Below are positions 46,568 through 56,473 of a stretch of DNA of 64,000 nucleotides, piece after piece (the first letter of the stretch is position 1; every line of letters begins with the position of its first letter). The notes under the pieces were generated by a model that searched no databases, was not told the origin of the DNA, and saw only the letters and a list, made by a program, of their open reading frames with translations. Position numbers and translations under genes: made by a program. Source of the stretch: Epinephelus fuscoguttatus (taxonomy: Eukaryota; Chordata; Actinopteri; Perciformes; Serranidae); NCBI RefSeq assembly GCF_011397635.1, contig NC_064753.1, forward strand, positions 30,280,322-30,344,321, given 5' to 3'.

Positions 46568-48143
46568 TTTACCTTGATGTCAAATAGCCCTTTTTGACGG
46601 GGAACTGAAGACATCATCTATGCTCTCTTGAAAGCCGCCAGACTCCTTTGAGAGAAACAGGAATTTTAACTCAGAGCACATGGAAGTTGCTGGTCTACCT
46701 CCTGCCACAGTCATGTAGTTTGCTATTGTGTGACTTTCAGGACCAAACTAACATGGTGTCCAAAGCAGTATAGTGGGTTTACATGTAGCAATGACATCAT
46801 GGAGAAACCTACCTTAAGTCAAATGGAGAAATTGTTTATAGACAGGCTTGACAAAACAGCATTTGAGGATAAAACAAACATAGTTTGACCAAAATTTGAA
46901 TTTTTGTCACGTGAATACATCAGGAACATTACTGGAAAACTACAGGATGATGTGAAAACTTAAATAAACTAAAAAATAATGGAGCATATCACATAATTTT
47001 GATTTACTGCCCACAAGTCAAACCTATGACAGTAAATTGCTTCATTCATATTTTTTTCCTTAGTAAAAGTTTTACTTTCAGTAAAACTGAGAATTCCATC
47101 TGATACTCGGTAAAGGAGTTACTGTCTCAATTTCACGCTTCATACCAAATATAATTAAAAGAAGCTGATTTTGAATATTTGGAATCAGAGGAGTTACCCA
47201 CAGATGGAAAAAAAAGTAAATTCCAAAAGTGAGACAATTTCAGAGACAAAGTTACATATTTAACAGAAAGTGTTTTCACTTTGGTGAAGTTTCCAAAGTG
47301 CATTTCCAAGTGATCAATGTCTGTCGGTGCATCATTTCTTGTAAATACAGAACTCTACAGTATATTTACTTCTTTTCTAATAACTGCAAAACAGCACACC
47401 ACAAAGAGCAGTATTTTCGATACCAGATACCATAATGCATGATAATTCTATGCAGGTTATGAATATGTTGTGCTCATGGTGGAAAAGTAGAGAAGTACAT
47501 ATAAAGGTGTCAGTAAGCACATTAGATTTTTGAGTGTTCTGTTACTGTCCAAATATTGTCCCACAATGTTCACAGCTGAAAAATAAATCAGTAAATTAAT
47601 AATTGCAGTTGATAAGACTCCAGAAAAACCTTGGAGAACATACAAAGTTAAATCTTTGGAGGAGCACTCTATTTCTTTCTGTGAAGTTTAATTGGCACTA
47701 GCTTTTTGAAGACAGTTTGTAGTCTTGTAAGCATAAAATGATAAAGTATGTTGATTTCTTGTGTTATAATTGCAAAAAAAGTGTACTTTGAAGAATAATA
47801 ATAGTTGCACAAAGACAGACACGGCTATACATCACAACTTTGAGTCTCTAGTTCCCCCTAATGCTGACAATCAGATGGTGCAGATTCTGTGAAAATAAAA
47901 TATAATAAAGAAATACCCAACATTTTATATTAATTTTATTATTATAAGAATTTATTTTATTTTTTTATTACAGCAGCCGTGTGTAAAATGATCATAAATC
48001 TAATACAGAACAAATTATATACAATCATAAAACCCTTAAAATGTTCATTACAGTACAAAGTTGAGGAACTGTAAAATGTACTTGTACCGTTTTTAGTAAC
48101 ATTTCTAACCAGCAGGCGACACAGCAGTTAACTCACAGTGCTA
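46568..48143. other. Intergenic stretch between apba2 and sord 3' ends
   Basis: A/T-rich, no gene seen; it may include a longer sord 3' UTR if the hexamers near 47,940 are used. Confidence 0.5.
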
Positions 48144-48149
48144 TTTATT
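48144..48149 (-). terminator. sord: Candidate polyadenylation signal for sord
   Basis: AATAAA on the minus strand (TTTATT on plus) about 120 nt after the TGA. Further A/T-rich hexamers near 47,940 could give a longer UTR, so the choice is uncertain. Confidence 0.4.
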
Positions 48150-48269
48150 ATTAGTGCGTCTCTTTGAACCGGCTCTGTTATCTTTCTTAGGGTCAATGTC
48201 CAGTGTGTGTTTATGTCATGCTGAGTCACTCTCAGGCAGGTCGGCTTTGTTTCGCTGCAACGGGTCAGA

Positions 48270-48435
48270 TCAGGCGTTCTGGTCGTTCTTGTCACACTTT
48301 AACATGACCTTTATCCCGATACCCTGACGCGTGGTCTCAAAGGCCTGGGCTGCCTGCTCCAGGGGGAAACGGTGGGTGACAAGGGGCTTCACGTTCACTT
48401 TACCCGACGCCAACATGGCTATGGCCATCGGCCAG
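48270..48435 (-). CDS. sord: sord exon 9 (C-terminus)
   Basis: Codes [40 protein letters not shown] and [14 protein letters not shown], then TGA. Acceptor tgttgcag. Confidence 0.95.
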
Positions 48436-50682
48436 CTGCAACACAGCGACACAAGCATCTTACCTTAGAGATCAATCTCTGCTGTCAGATGATTACTCAA
48501 TGAGTCAAGCTTGATCTTATTATTACCCTAAAGTGGAAATGCCTCCAGCTTTGCTTTAAACATGTTCTTACAGAACAAAAAGGGCAACTGATGTCTATTT
48601 TCTTACGTGTTACAGTAACGGAAAATTCCTCTTATATCCACCTCTCTTTGGGCCGCGTTGACCAGAGGAACAGTTACCATCTCAGGGGCGACACCCACCA
48701 GTGCAACCACACCTCCTGGACGTGTTGCCTGACAGGAAAAAACAATTATAACTGATTATTTTACGAGTCTGTGAATACTGAGACTCTTTGGCATTCATTT
48801 TTCACAGTGTACTAGGTATAGCATAAATAACAAACAGTGGAGGAGAGAGTACTCAGCAAGTAAAAACAGCAATACCACACTGTAAAAATACTGCATGAGA
48901 AGTTAAAATCTTGGCTTCAAAATGTACTTGAAGTATCAAAACTGAAAGTGCCACTGTGAATGTGAATGAATCACACATGTATTGACATGTAGGTAGCATT
49001 TTAGTGTTGTAGCTGGTTAGGGTGGAGCTAATCTTAACTATTTTACACACTGCTGAGTTGTTTTATTGACAACAACGTGCATTAAAATCTTGCTCTGTCA
49101 AATAACAAGTAGCCAAAGCTGTCAGACAAACTGTAAAGCGCAAGTACCTCAAAATTGTAAATTCAGTACCTGAGCGATTGTACTGTTGTCTATAGTTGTT
49201 CCGAGTTACTTCATAGTTCTGAATACAACTTTAAACAGAGTGGTCACATACATAGATGGCGGTTTGAATGCAGCTCTCCACACCGGTGCATTCAAGAGTA
49301 ATGTGAGGCTGAGCGCCCAGCTTGTCCTGCACGGCCTTAGCCAGCTGCAGAGGTTTGTCTCCTCTCGTCACCGTCACCTCGAAGTCTGCACCCAGCTCTT
49401 TGGCCATTTTCAGACGCTCCGGGAACAGATCTGAACACAGCAAAGGTGGATAAGAGACGAAAAGAAAAGACTGAACAGAAGATGAAACCAGAATCTGCTG
49501 TTGGTGTGTCACTTCAGTTGAGACAGATGTTTATAAACTGTGTGTACACTACCGGTGATGATGACCTGTGAGGCCCCCATCGTCTTGGCCACGAGCAAAC
49601 AGACCAACCCGATGGGTCCTGCGGAAAGAGAAGAAATAATCAAGATGCCTATTGTAGAGACTGCAGATTGCGAACAGCTGAAACTTCTCCCATGTGCCAA
49701 GCATGAACTCCAGGTAAGGAATCCTTAAGTGTTCATTGTTCAGAGGACACAATTTCACCTGGTAATGCTTAACACAGGTGTCTCACACGTGCATTAGCTT
49801 GTTTTTGCAACACAGAGGATTAGTTAAATATTAAGTCTCTTACAAGATGTGCTATGGTTCAGTAGTTTTTTCACTCACTTAAGTTTTGTTGAGTCAGGAT
49901 GATTCTCACACCCACTGATGTATTTTAGATTCCTCACTTGCAGGGGCACGTTAAACAAATACTGCGCAATAACCGCCTTCTCGATAAGTCTGCAGCTTGT
50001 TCTGAGACGCAGCCTGCAGAACTTTGCTTTGACTTGTTTTATTGCATGAACTTAGAGGTGCTTAATTTATACCTGCACCACAGATGAGAACGGTGCTGCC
50101 GAGGGTTACACCGGCTCTGCGACAGGCGTGGATCCCCACGGACAGAGGTTCAATTAGAGCTCCCTCCTCAAATGTCACATTATCAGGCAACCTGGACAGT
50201 TAGAGACAGACACAGACAGAGAAAAGAAGAAGAAAGGAAAGGATACACGCAAAGGTTGAGCAAGAGAGTCAGTCAAGTCATGCAATTGTGAGGTAACCTC
50301 TGATGCAAAGGCATGCAATTCTAAAAAAAAATGTTACTTGTAACAGAAGTTGGCACTGTGCTTGTAGTATCGGCACAAATTTCCATCGTCGGGTGGTGTG
50401 GCACAGAAGAAGATGGTAGGAGACAAGTTGTATTTTCCGTTTTTGAAGAATTCGTCCATTTCACGGGGCACGCCAGGCTCAATTGCAACTCTGTCACCTA
50501 GAAAATACAAGGCGAAGTTTATAGCAAGGACTAAAAATTAACCATCACACTACAATGAATGCATAATGTTAAATGCATTTATGCAGGAACAGTTTGTAAA
50601 ATAACCAAAGTTACAAGTAGCTAATATAACCTTTTTGTTTGAAAGCCATCTCTTTTTACGCACAGCTTTATTTTCCAGCTCT

Positions 50683-50722
<40 letters not shown>

Positions 50723-51701
50723 ACTCACCCACTTTCAGGTGCTTGACTGCCGATCCGACCTCTACCACTCGCCCTGACGCCTCGTGTCCCAACACCATGG
50801 GTTCCTTGACCACAAAGTCTCCACATCGGCCACTCTGCCAGTAGTGAACATCTGATCCACAGATTCCAACAGAGTGCATCTGCAGCAAGACATCTGGGTG
50901 CAGAACATGACACATATCATAGGGACAGTCAAGTACCGACTTATAGGAGCGTATACACTTTGCCACCTTATCACTGAAAGACACTACAGACAAGCCTGAC
51001 TGGAGACCTTGAAATCATTGCCTGCATCTTAACTTGTTTGATTTGTTTAGCAACTCAAATAGAAAAGAATAAAGTGAAAGAAAATAAAAATCTCTGGGCA
51101 AACTACAAACTGGTGCAAACATCTGTGCCTTGTTGGTTGACTTGCAAGTTACAGTTTTGCAGAAATAATAATAATAAAAAAAAACAAAGCCAAGATGTAG
51201 CCTACTTCTGACTAAAAAACAGTAAATCCATGTCCAATTTCTCTGCAGTTCAGTTTAAATTATATTTTACAGGAAGATACATGGAGCTGAAGCAGAGCAG
51301 CCAGGCAGCTGTTGTGCATTTTAACATGCAGCAGTATTGAAACTAAAACTTAATATTTTTTGATTGATGCATCAAGTTTAATAAATACATTTGAATTACT
51401 TGATGAAGTGATCTATAAAATGTAAACTGCAGCACAAAAGTATATTTTCTTTAAAACATTAAAAAAAGCTTCACCGGTTGAATAAATCATACCATTAGGT
51501 CCTGGCTCCGGTACGGGGCGATGTTCCTGTGAGAAATAGACAAAATGCAAAATAATATTTACTTTTATCTTCATGCAATAAAAGTTGCAGTGTGATTTTA
51601 AGCACCTGTCACACGCAAACAGCCCATGCATGAGGTCGGTGTCTTACCAGCCGGAGGTCTCCCTGCGCGTGCAGCACCACGGACAGATTTTCCTCCGCCA
51701 T
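48270..51701 (-). CDS. sord: Sorbitol dehydrogenase (L-iditol 2-dehydrogenase), 9 exons
   Basis: Zinc- and NAD-dependent cytosolic enzyme that oxidises sorbitol to fructose in the polyol pathway. Exons in transcript order: 51648-51701, 51493-51526, 50729-50893, 50338-50497, 50073-50191, 49553-49618, 49252-49430, 48607-48728, 48270-48435. All introns are GT-AG and phases agree, giving 1,065 nt or 354 residues, the usual vertebrate length. Catalytic zinc ligands are visible as Cys41 (GICGSD), His66 and Glu67 (LGHEASG); Glu152 lies in [10 protein letters not shown]. The nucleotide-binding loop GAGPIG is at 176-181. The gene lies downstream of terb2 on the same strand and converges with apba2. 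No broken frame or missing active-site residue is seen. Confidence 0.96.
48607..48728 (-). CDS. sord: sord exon 8
   Basis: Codes [40 protein letters not shown]. Acceptor cctgtcag, donor gtaaga. Too fragmented to be seen as a long open frame but fully consistent in phase with exons 7 and 9. Confidence 0.93.
49252..49430 (-). CDS. sord: sord exon 7
   Basis: Codes [39 protein letters not shown] and [20 protein letters not shown]. The Asp after the second beta strand (DLFPERL) marks NAD rather than NADP preference in this family. Confidence 0.95.
49553..49618 (-). CDS. sord: sord exon 6 (Rossmann core)
   Basis: Codes [20 protein letters not shown] and IT; 66 nt. The acceptor tract is ctctttccgcag, and a repeat fragment begins about 37 nt upstream of it in the intron. 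Confidence 0.94.
49655..49748. mobile_element. TTAA-family element fragment in sord intron 5
   Basis: Shares CAGCTGAAACTTCTCCCATG and TTAAGTGTTCATTGTTCAGA with the copies at 25,094 and 55,146. It lies immediately beyond the pyrimidine tract of the exon 6 acceptor. Confidence 0.65.
50073..50191 (-). CDS. sord: sord exon 5
   Basis: Codes [39 protein letters not shown]. It includes Glu152 and the start of the Rossmann GxGPxG loop. Acceptor gtccag, donor gtataa. Confidence 0.95.
50338..50497 (-). CDS. sord: sord exon 4
   Basis: Codes [18 protein letters not shown], then [20 protein letters not shown] and HSANFCYK. This is the substrate-side loop region of SORD. Acceptor ttctag, donor gtaaca, phases 1 and 2. 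Confidence 0.95.
50683..50722. repeat. (CA)n microsatellite touching the sord exon 3 donor
   Basis: Twenty CA units on plus. On the transcribed strand the TG run begins at about intron position +7, right after GTGAGT. Confidence 0.95.
50729..50893 (-). CDS. sord: sord exon 3: catalytic zinc ligands
   Basis: Codes [19 protein letters not shown] and [18 protein letters not shown]. It holds Cys41, His66 and Glu67. The donor (GTGAGT) is followed directly by a TG microsatellite. Confidence 0.95.
51493..51526 (-). CDS. sord: sord exon 2 (34 nt)
   Basis: Tiny exon coding [11 protein letters not shown] plus one base; acceptor tctcacag, donor gtatga. PIPEPGPN is conserved in SORD at this place. Confidence 0.92.
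51648..51701 (-). CDS. sord: sord exon 1
   Basis: Starts at ATG 51701 ([18 protein letters not shown], 18 codons), donor gtaaga. The start context is tgtcATGG and the protein begins as other vertebrate SORDs do. Confidence 0.93.
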
Positions 51702-52224
51702 GACAGACGCAACACTGAGCTGACAGCAGGGTGAAAATAAACCGGACAGATGAACTGAGTCCAAAGGAAGACTTCTGAGGGATAAAGTGCAGAGAACAGG
51801 CCAGCAGCAGGCTGCTCCTTCCTGATAGCGGGGCGGTACCACAACAAAGCACGTGATTGGCCAAAGCCCGGCGGAACAGTCCACTTGGTAGGGGTGTCCG
51901 CCCTATGTCTATGGTGTCCGCTACCACGCAAAGAAATTAAACTCTATTCACTAACATTACTAAAACTTTTACTATGGCTCTAAATAACTTGACACATTTT
52001 CACATTACGTTGATATTAATTTTAAGTTACTATTGAGCCGTTATCTTCGTTATGCCGTGATCTCATTAGCGTCAAAACCCCTTAACATCCGTCATACTAC
52101 ACTCAGTCCAACACGACTGTTCAAACCATGGTTCAAACATGTTCTATTGAATAAACTGCATTATGATAAGTAATGTGATTAAATAAACTCTTTATCAAGG
52201 TTCTTAAGATATGGCAATATATTT

Positions 52225-52558
52225 ATGTCATTTTAAAGATGTCCCTCTTGGTGGCATCTACACTGCAGAAAAAAACTTTGCTAACATCTTTGCATAAAAA
52301 CAAAGGGAAATTTACTATGTTGATCTGTTCTGCACCACATCTATTGCTCATCTGTCCGTCCTGGAGGAGAGATCCCTCCTCAGTTGCTCTTCCTGAGGTT
52401 TCTGACATTTGTTTGCGTGTTAAAGGGTTTTTGGGGAGTTTTTCCTTATCTGCTGTGAGGGTACAAGGACAGAGGGATGTCACATGCTGTTAAGCCCTGT
52501 GAGGCAAATTGTGATTTGTGATGTTGGGCTTTATAAATAAAATTGAATTGAATTTACT
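52225..52558 (+). repeat. Dispersed repeat, plus copy
   Basis: Contains GGGAGTTTTTCCTTATCTGC, AGGACAGAGGGATGTCACAT, GGCAAATTGTGATTTGTGAT and a tail AATAAAATTGAATTGAATT. A reverse copy is at 62,312. Lies between terb2 and sord. Confidence 0.75.
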
Positions 52559-52560
52559 AC

Positions 52561-52648
52561 AAGACCAGTGTGTTTCAGCTTGTCAAAAGAAAATAAAAAG
52601 CCTCCATCAGACCATGATGAAGGTCACAAGCTGAAATGCATTGGTCTT
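52561..52648. repeat. Hairpin sequence
   Basis: AAGACCAGTGTGTTTCAGCT (52,561) and, reversed, AAGACCAATGCATTTCAGCT (52,648) form a 23-nt stem with three mismatches. It directly follows the repeat above. Confidence 0.6.
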
Positions 52649-53340
52649 GCAATAAAATTGTTCTAAATACTACAAGTGTTGCTGGAGTCTCTGTGCCTTT
52701 TTATTTATCTCCCGTGGGAGTAGGCGAAGATGCTCCAGAGGCCCTCACCCTGCTTCTACATGTCTCTTGTTACAGTAGCCATCATTCTGTGATCTGTGGT
52801 TTTGAGACTGGAAATCAACAAGAGATAATCAGCCGTTTCCACCTGGATACACTTCATTAGTCCTGAACAAAATGCAAAGACTGTAGGTTGATGTTTCCTG
52901 CATGTTTGTGTAATTGCAATTAACACTACACGACTGCCAGCTGTTGAGTTGAACCTAGTCTGTTAATACACAGCGTGAAGGATGGGAAGACGACTTGGAT
53001 AGAGCAGAACACCTTGTGCTGTTCTTCTTACACTAAGGAAAGTACGATTCAGTAAAGTATGACTGCAGACTAAATTAAAGCATGTTGGTGCACGTTTAAA
53101 TCCTTTGATACCTCTATGGGAGTGAGTCTATCCTCAATATGCTGTCATACCAGAAACTGAACAGAAACTCATACACTGTAACACACATTAGAACAAATTA
53201 CGTAATTACAACTGTGGACTCTTTGTACTGTTTGCTTTTCTCAGAGAAGTTTCATTTCATTGGGCAGTGAAAAAATGAGGGATAATGAAATAATGTAGAC
53301 AAATTACAAAATGAGATCAGCATTAGTCGTGTTACACTGA

Positions 53341-53346
53341 TTTATT
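53341..53346 (-). terminator. terb2: Candidate polyadenylation signal for terb2
   Basis: AATAAA on the minus strand about 170 nt after the terb2 stop and 1.6 kb before the sord start. It is the nearest canonical hexamer. Confidence 0.4.
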
Positions 53347-53515
53347 TCATATGAGTGTATAGATCTACTCTGCATGCACAAGTGCAGATAGGCAATGCAA
53401 ACGTAATACACAAATATAATAACTAATTTAACAGTAAATTATCTGCAGTTTGCAACTGTGAATAGCACAGCTGCTACTTGTTCTTTAAAAGGCTTTTCTC
53501 TCATTGAATGCTTGC

Positions 53516-53628
53516 TCATGTGTGCGTCACATTGCAGTGGGCTTCACAGTTGGAGCATCGGAAACATCTGGGATGGAAATCACACAGATCGCCTGTATAT
53601 TTCTGCAGGTTGTCCATGCTGACGTACC
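53516..53628 (-). CDS. terb2: terb2 exon 7, MAJIN-binding end
   Basis: Codes GYVSMDNLQKYTGDLCDFHP, then RCFRCSNCEAHCNVTHT and TGA. The first part matches human GYISIDAMKKFLGELHDF, the MAJIN-binding segment. The tail, with four closely spaced Cys after the conserved part, does not match human. Confidence 0.82.
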
Positions 53629-56417
53629 CTTTAGTGATAAGTGAACAGGACAGAAAAAGGTGTCACGTTAACATACTCAACAACACAGAAACTTCTGCCA
53701 ACAGAGTGTCTCATAATCTAAATAAGGATTCCACCAGACTTTCATTACAGATCAATAATATCTATAGTTATCTTATTAGAAAAGTGCAGTTATTTTCTCC
53801 CAGAACACACTGTCAATAATAAATGTTTCACCTGTGAGCGTGTTACTAGCTGGATGATGGACACATAGAGCAGCTTCACTCTCTGATGAGTTTGTGTCAG
53901 ATGATTCAGAGCTGCCCAAAAGAGTAACAGGGACTTAATTAGTTTACTGGACAGTTTACCATTTAATGAGTTTCAAATCTACAGTAAAAATTTGACATAC
54001 TGGCTTCTGCTGACCTCACTGCACTCCTCTTGGAAACCCTGTATAACAAAAGGCATCCCAACTGAATGATTTTCATGATCAGCCCTGATGTAAATTTTAA
54101 TGACTTATATACGTATATACCTGTGCCTCTGACTGCTCATTCTCACACTCCCAAATCAGCCTCCCAATAACACGTCTCACCTCTTAAACGATAAAAAGAG
54201 AAACAAGTGCGAGTTATAATTTATAAAATTGGGTTGCAATCATTCAAGTGGTTCCTACTGTTTCTGACTCAAGTATTGACTATTTCCAACCTTCATTACA
54301 AGCTGATTATGTCTGAGATGCAAGAGGTTCTACCAAAGAGGGACTGGTCCCTTTGAATAGTTTTCAGAGGCATGAAGAGGTAAAACAAATCCAGTATTTA
54401 ACAGTAAAAAAGCAATGTAAAGAAAAAATGTTCCTTGTTCCCTATCGGGAAGCACTGATTTAGTATGGTTTACATGTTGATAGACACTTTAGTCCTCACC
54501 ATCCTGTACTGAGGCTGGAGGCAGCACATAATGACCAATCCACATAGACTTCACACTCTGCCGCTTCTCACAGGCAGACAGGAATGAGCTGTGAAAAACT
54601 GTCACCTTGTCCCAAAGATAGTCCTTGCTCTCAAATATCCTGAATAACAGAAACAAAATTCTAGCTTGCAGGGGATTGTAGGAAAAGGATCTAATGGACA
54701 ATAAATGTGCAGATTTCCAGTTCTTCATCATGCTCACCTAAGAGTATCAGGACATGTAGCATCCTCACTGAAAAGGTAATCAGCTGTTTTCCAACCAACA
54801 ATGGTCCCACCCTCCGATACTACAAGATAAATATGTTATACCGAAAAGACAGCTCAATCTACCAAAGCAATGTAGGGTTGCCTGCAAATACCAACTGTGT
54901 TTGTTACCAATTCATGTGTAGATTATTTTCTTAATTAATCATTTGGTCTACAAAACCACAGATAACAGTGAGACAAGCCTGTCAGAATATCCTGGAGCAT
55001 AAAGTGACATCATCACATGTATTGTTTTGTCCAACAAACCCTAAAATATTAGTATAGTATATTATAACGTTCAACTAAGGAAAGCAGCAGATCCTCATGT
55101 TCCGACACTTTTGGCATTTTTGCTTGAAAAATGACTCAAACGACTAAGTGAGCAGTGTGTAAAATTTAGGGGATTTAGTGTCATGTAGCAGTGAGGACCG
55201 AAGATTTCCACCTGCTCAAATGGGAACTGCCCATTAGTTCGACAGCCCATTGGTTCGACATCCCATTGTTCCGACCATATTAAACTCATTGTCTGTTCCG
55301 AAATCATCATGATGCCCTGTGATTAAGGTCTGGTTAGGTTTAGACACAAAAACCACTTGGTTAGGGTTAGAAAAAGATCATGGTGTGGGTTAAAGGACCA
55401 GTGTGTAAAATGGTTTGAAAACAGTGACATCAGTGGTCAAATTCTAGATTGCAGGGCTCACTCGCTCACCCCTCCCGTTGGGTAAATGACGGTGGCCTCG
55501 TAGGGACAAAAAGCCTTGCGCACGAGATTTTCAGGAGTAGGTCTATCTAGCGACGAGGTGAATGTTTATTTAGAAATCTAAGCTATGTTACGATATTGTA
55601 ATGAATCTCTCATGAGCAGGAGACCAGAGTAGCGTTCGGGAAAAAGGCCAGTTTATTTGAGCACTCCAGAAACTCTGGTAACACTCCAGGGGGTAAAAGA
55701 CTCCGTCCCAAACTCTGACTCTTCTAGCGTAACAGACACACTTCATAACTTTACACACATACTCGTTTACCATACTGAGTGGGGACCCCCTCCCCTCTCT
55801 GCTCCGCCAATCTCCAGCCCGCACACTGACTGACAGCGTAGCCTGTAAACAGAGCTCAGCTGTTTATTTAGCCTAGCAATATCTCCGGACTATAGTAGCT
55901 GCAATGGACGACTTTGAACGCGATTTTGAAGAGTTTCTTGTAGCGGACACAGACCCAGAGCCATACCTGTTTGAGCCGGAGCATACAGATGAGGAACTCC
56001 ATGTGTTTGATGCTGAGCGGGCGAGAAGAGAGGCTGAATGCACGGAATGGGATTCGGTGCTACTGCTACCATCGTTGGGGAGATATATCATCAGGAGGAA
56101 AAGCGCCGCAGAGAGTGCATCACAAGGAGTGAAGTTGTATCTTCTTTTGCTTGCAGATGGCGGTTCGGGTTCATTCTCTCCTGTTGCGTGGTAAGTGTGG
56201 TCCATTCGCAAACTTTATAACTAAAAAAATTTTTCACTACTCTCTATCGATGAACTACTAACACTCTCTGCTGTTTCCTCCTCGTTCTTCCTTCCACTGT
56301 CTTCGTTGGTTCATTTATACATGCGAAACGCGTTCTCTGGCTGGCTGGATTGTCCGCTCGGGCTACCTTACATACATGGTGGCGCAAGATGGCGACCTCT
56401 CTAAAGCAAGGCCCTTG

Positions 56418-56473
<56 letters not shown>

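Noticed and set aside
55588..56211. Minus-strand open frames opposite the acidic ORF
   Set aside because: Shadows within the 1.2-kb mobile element; Ser-rich without family signature.
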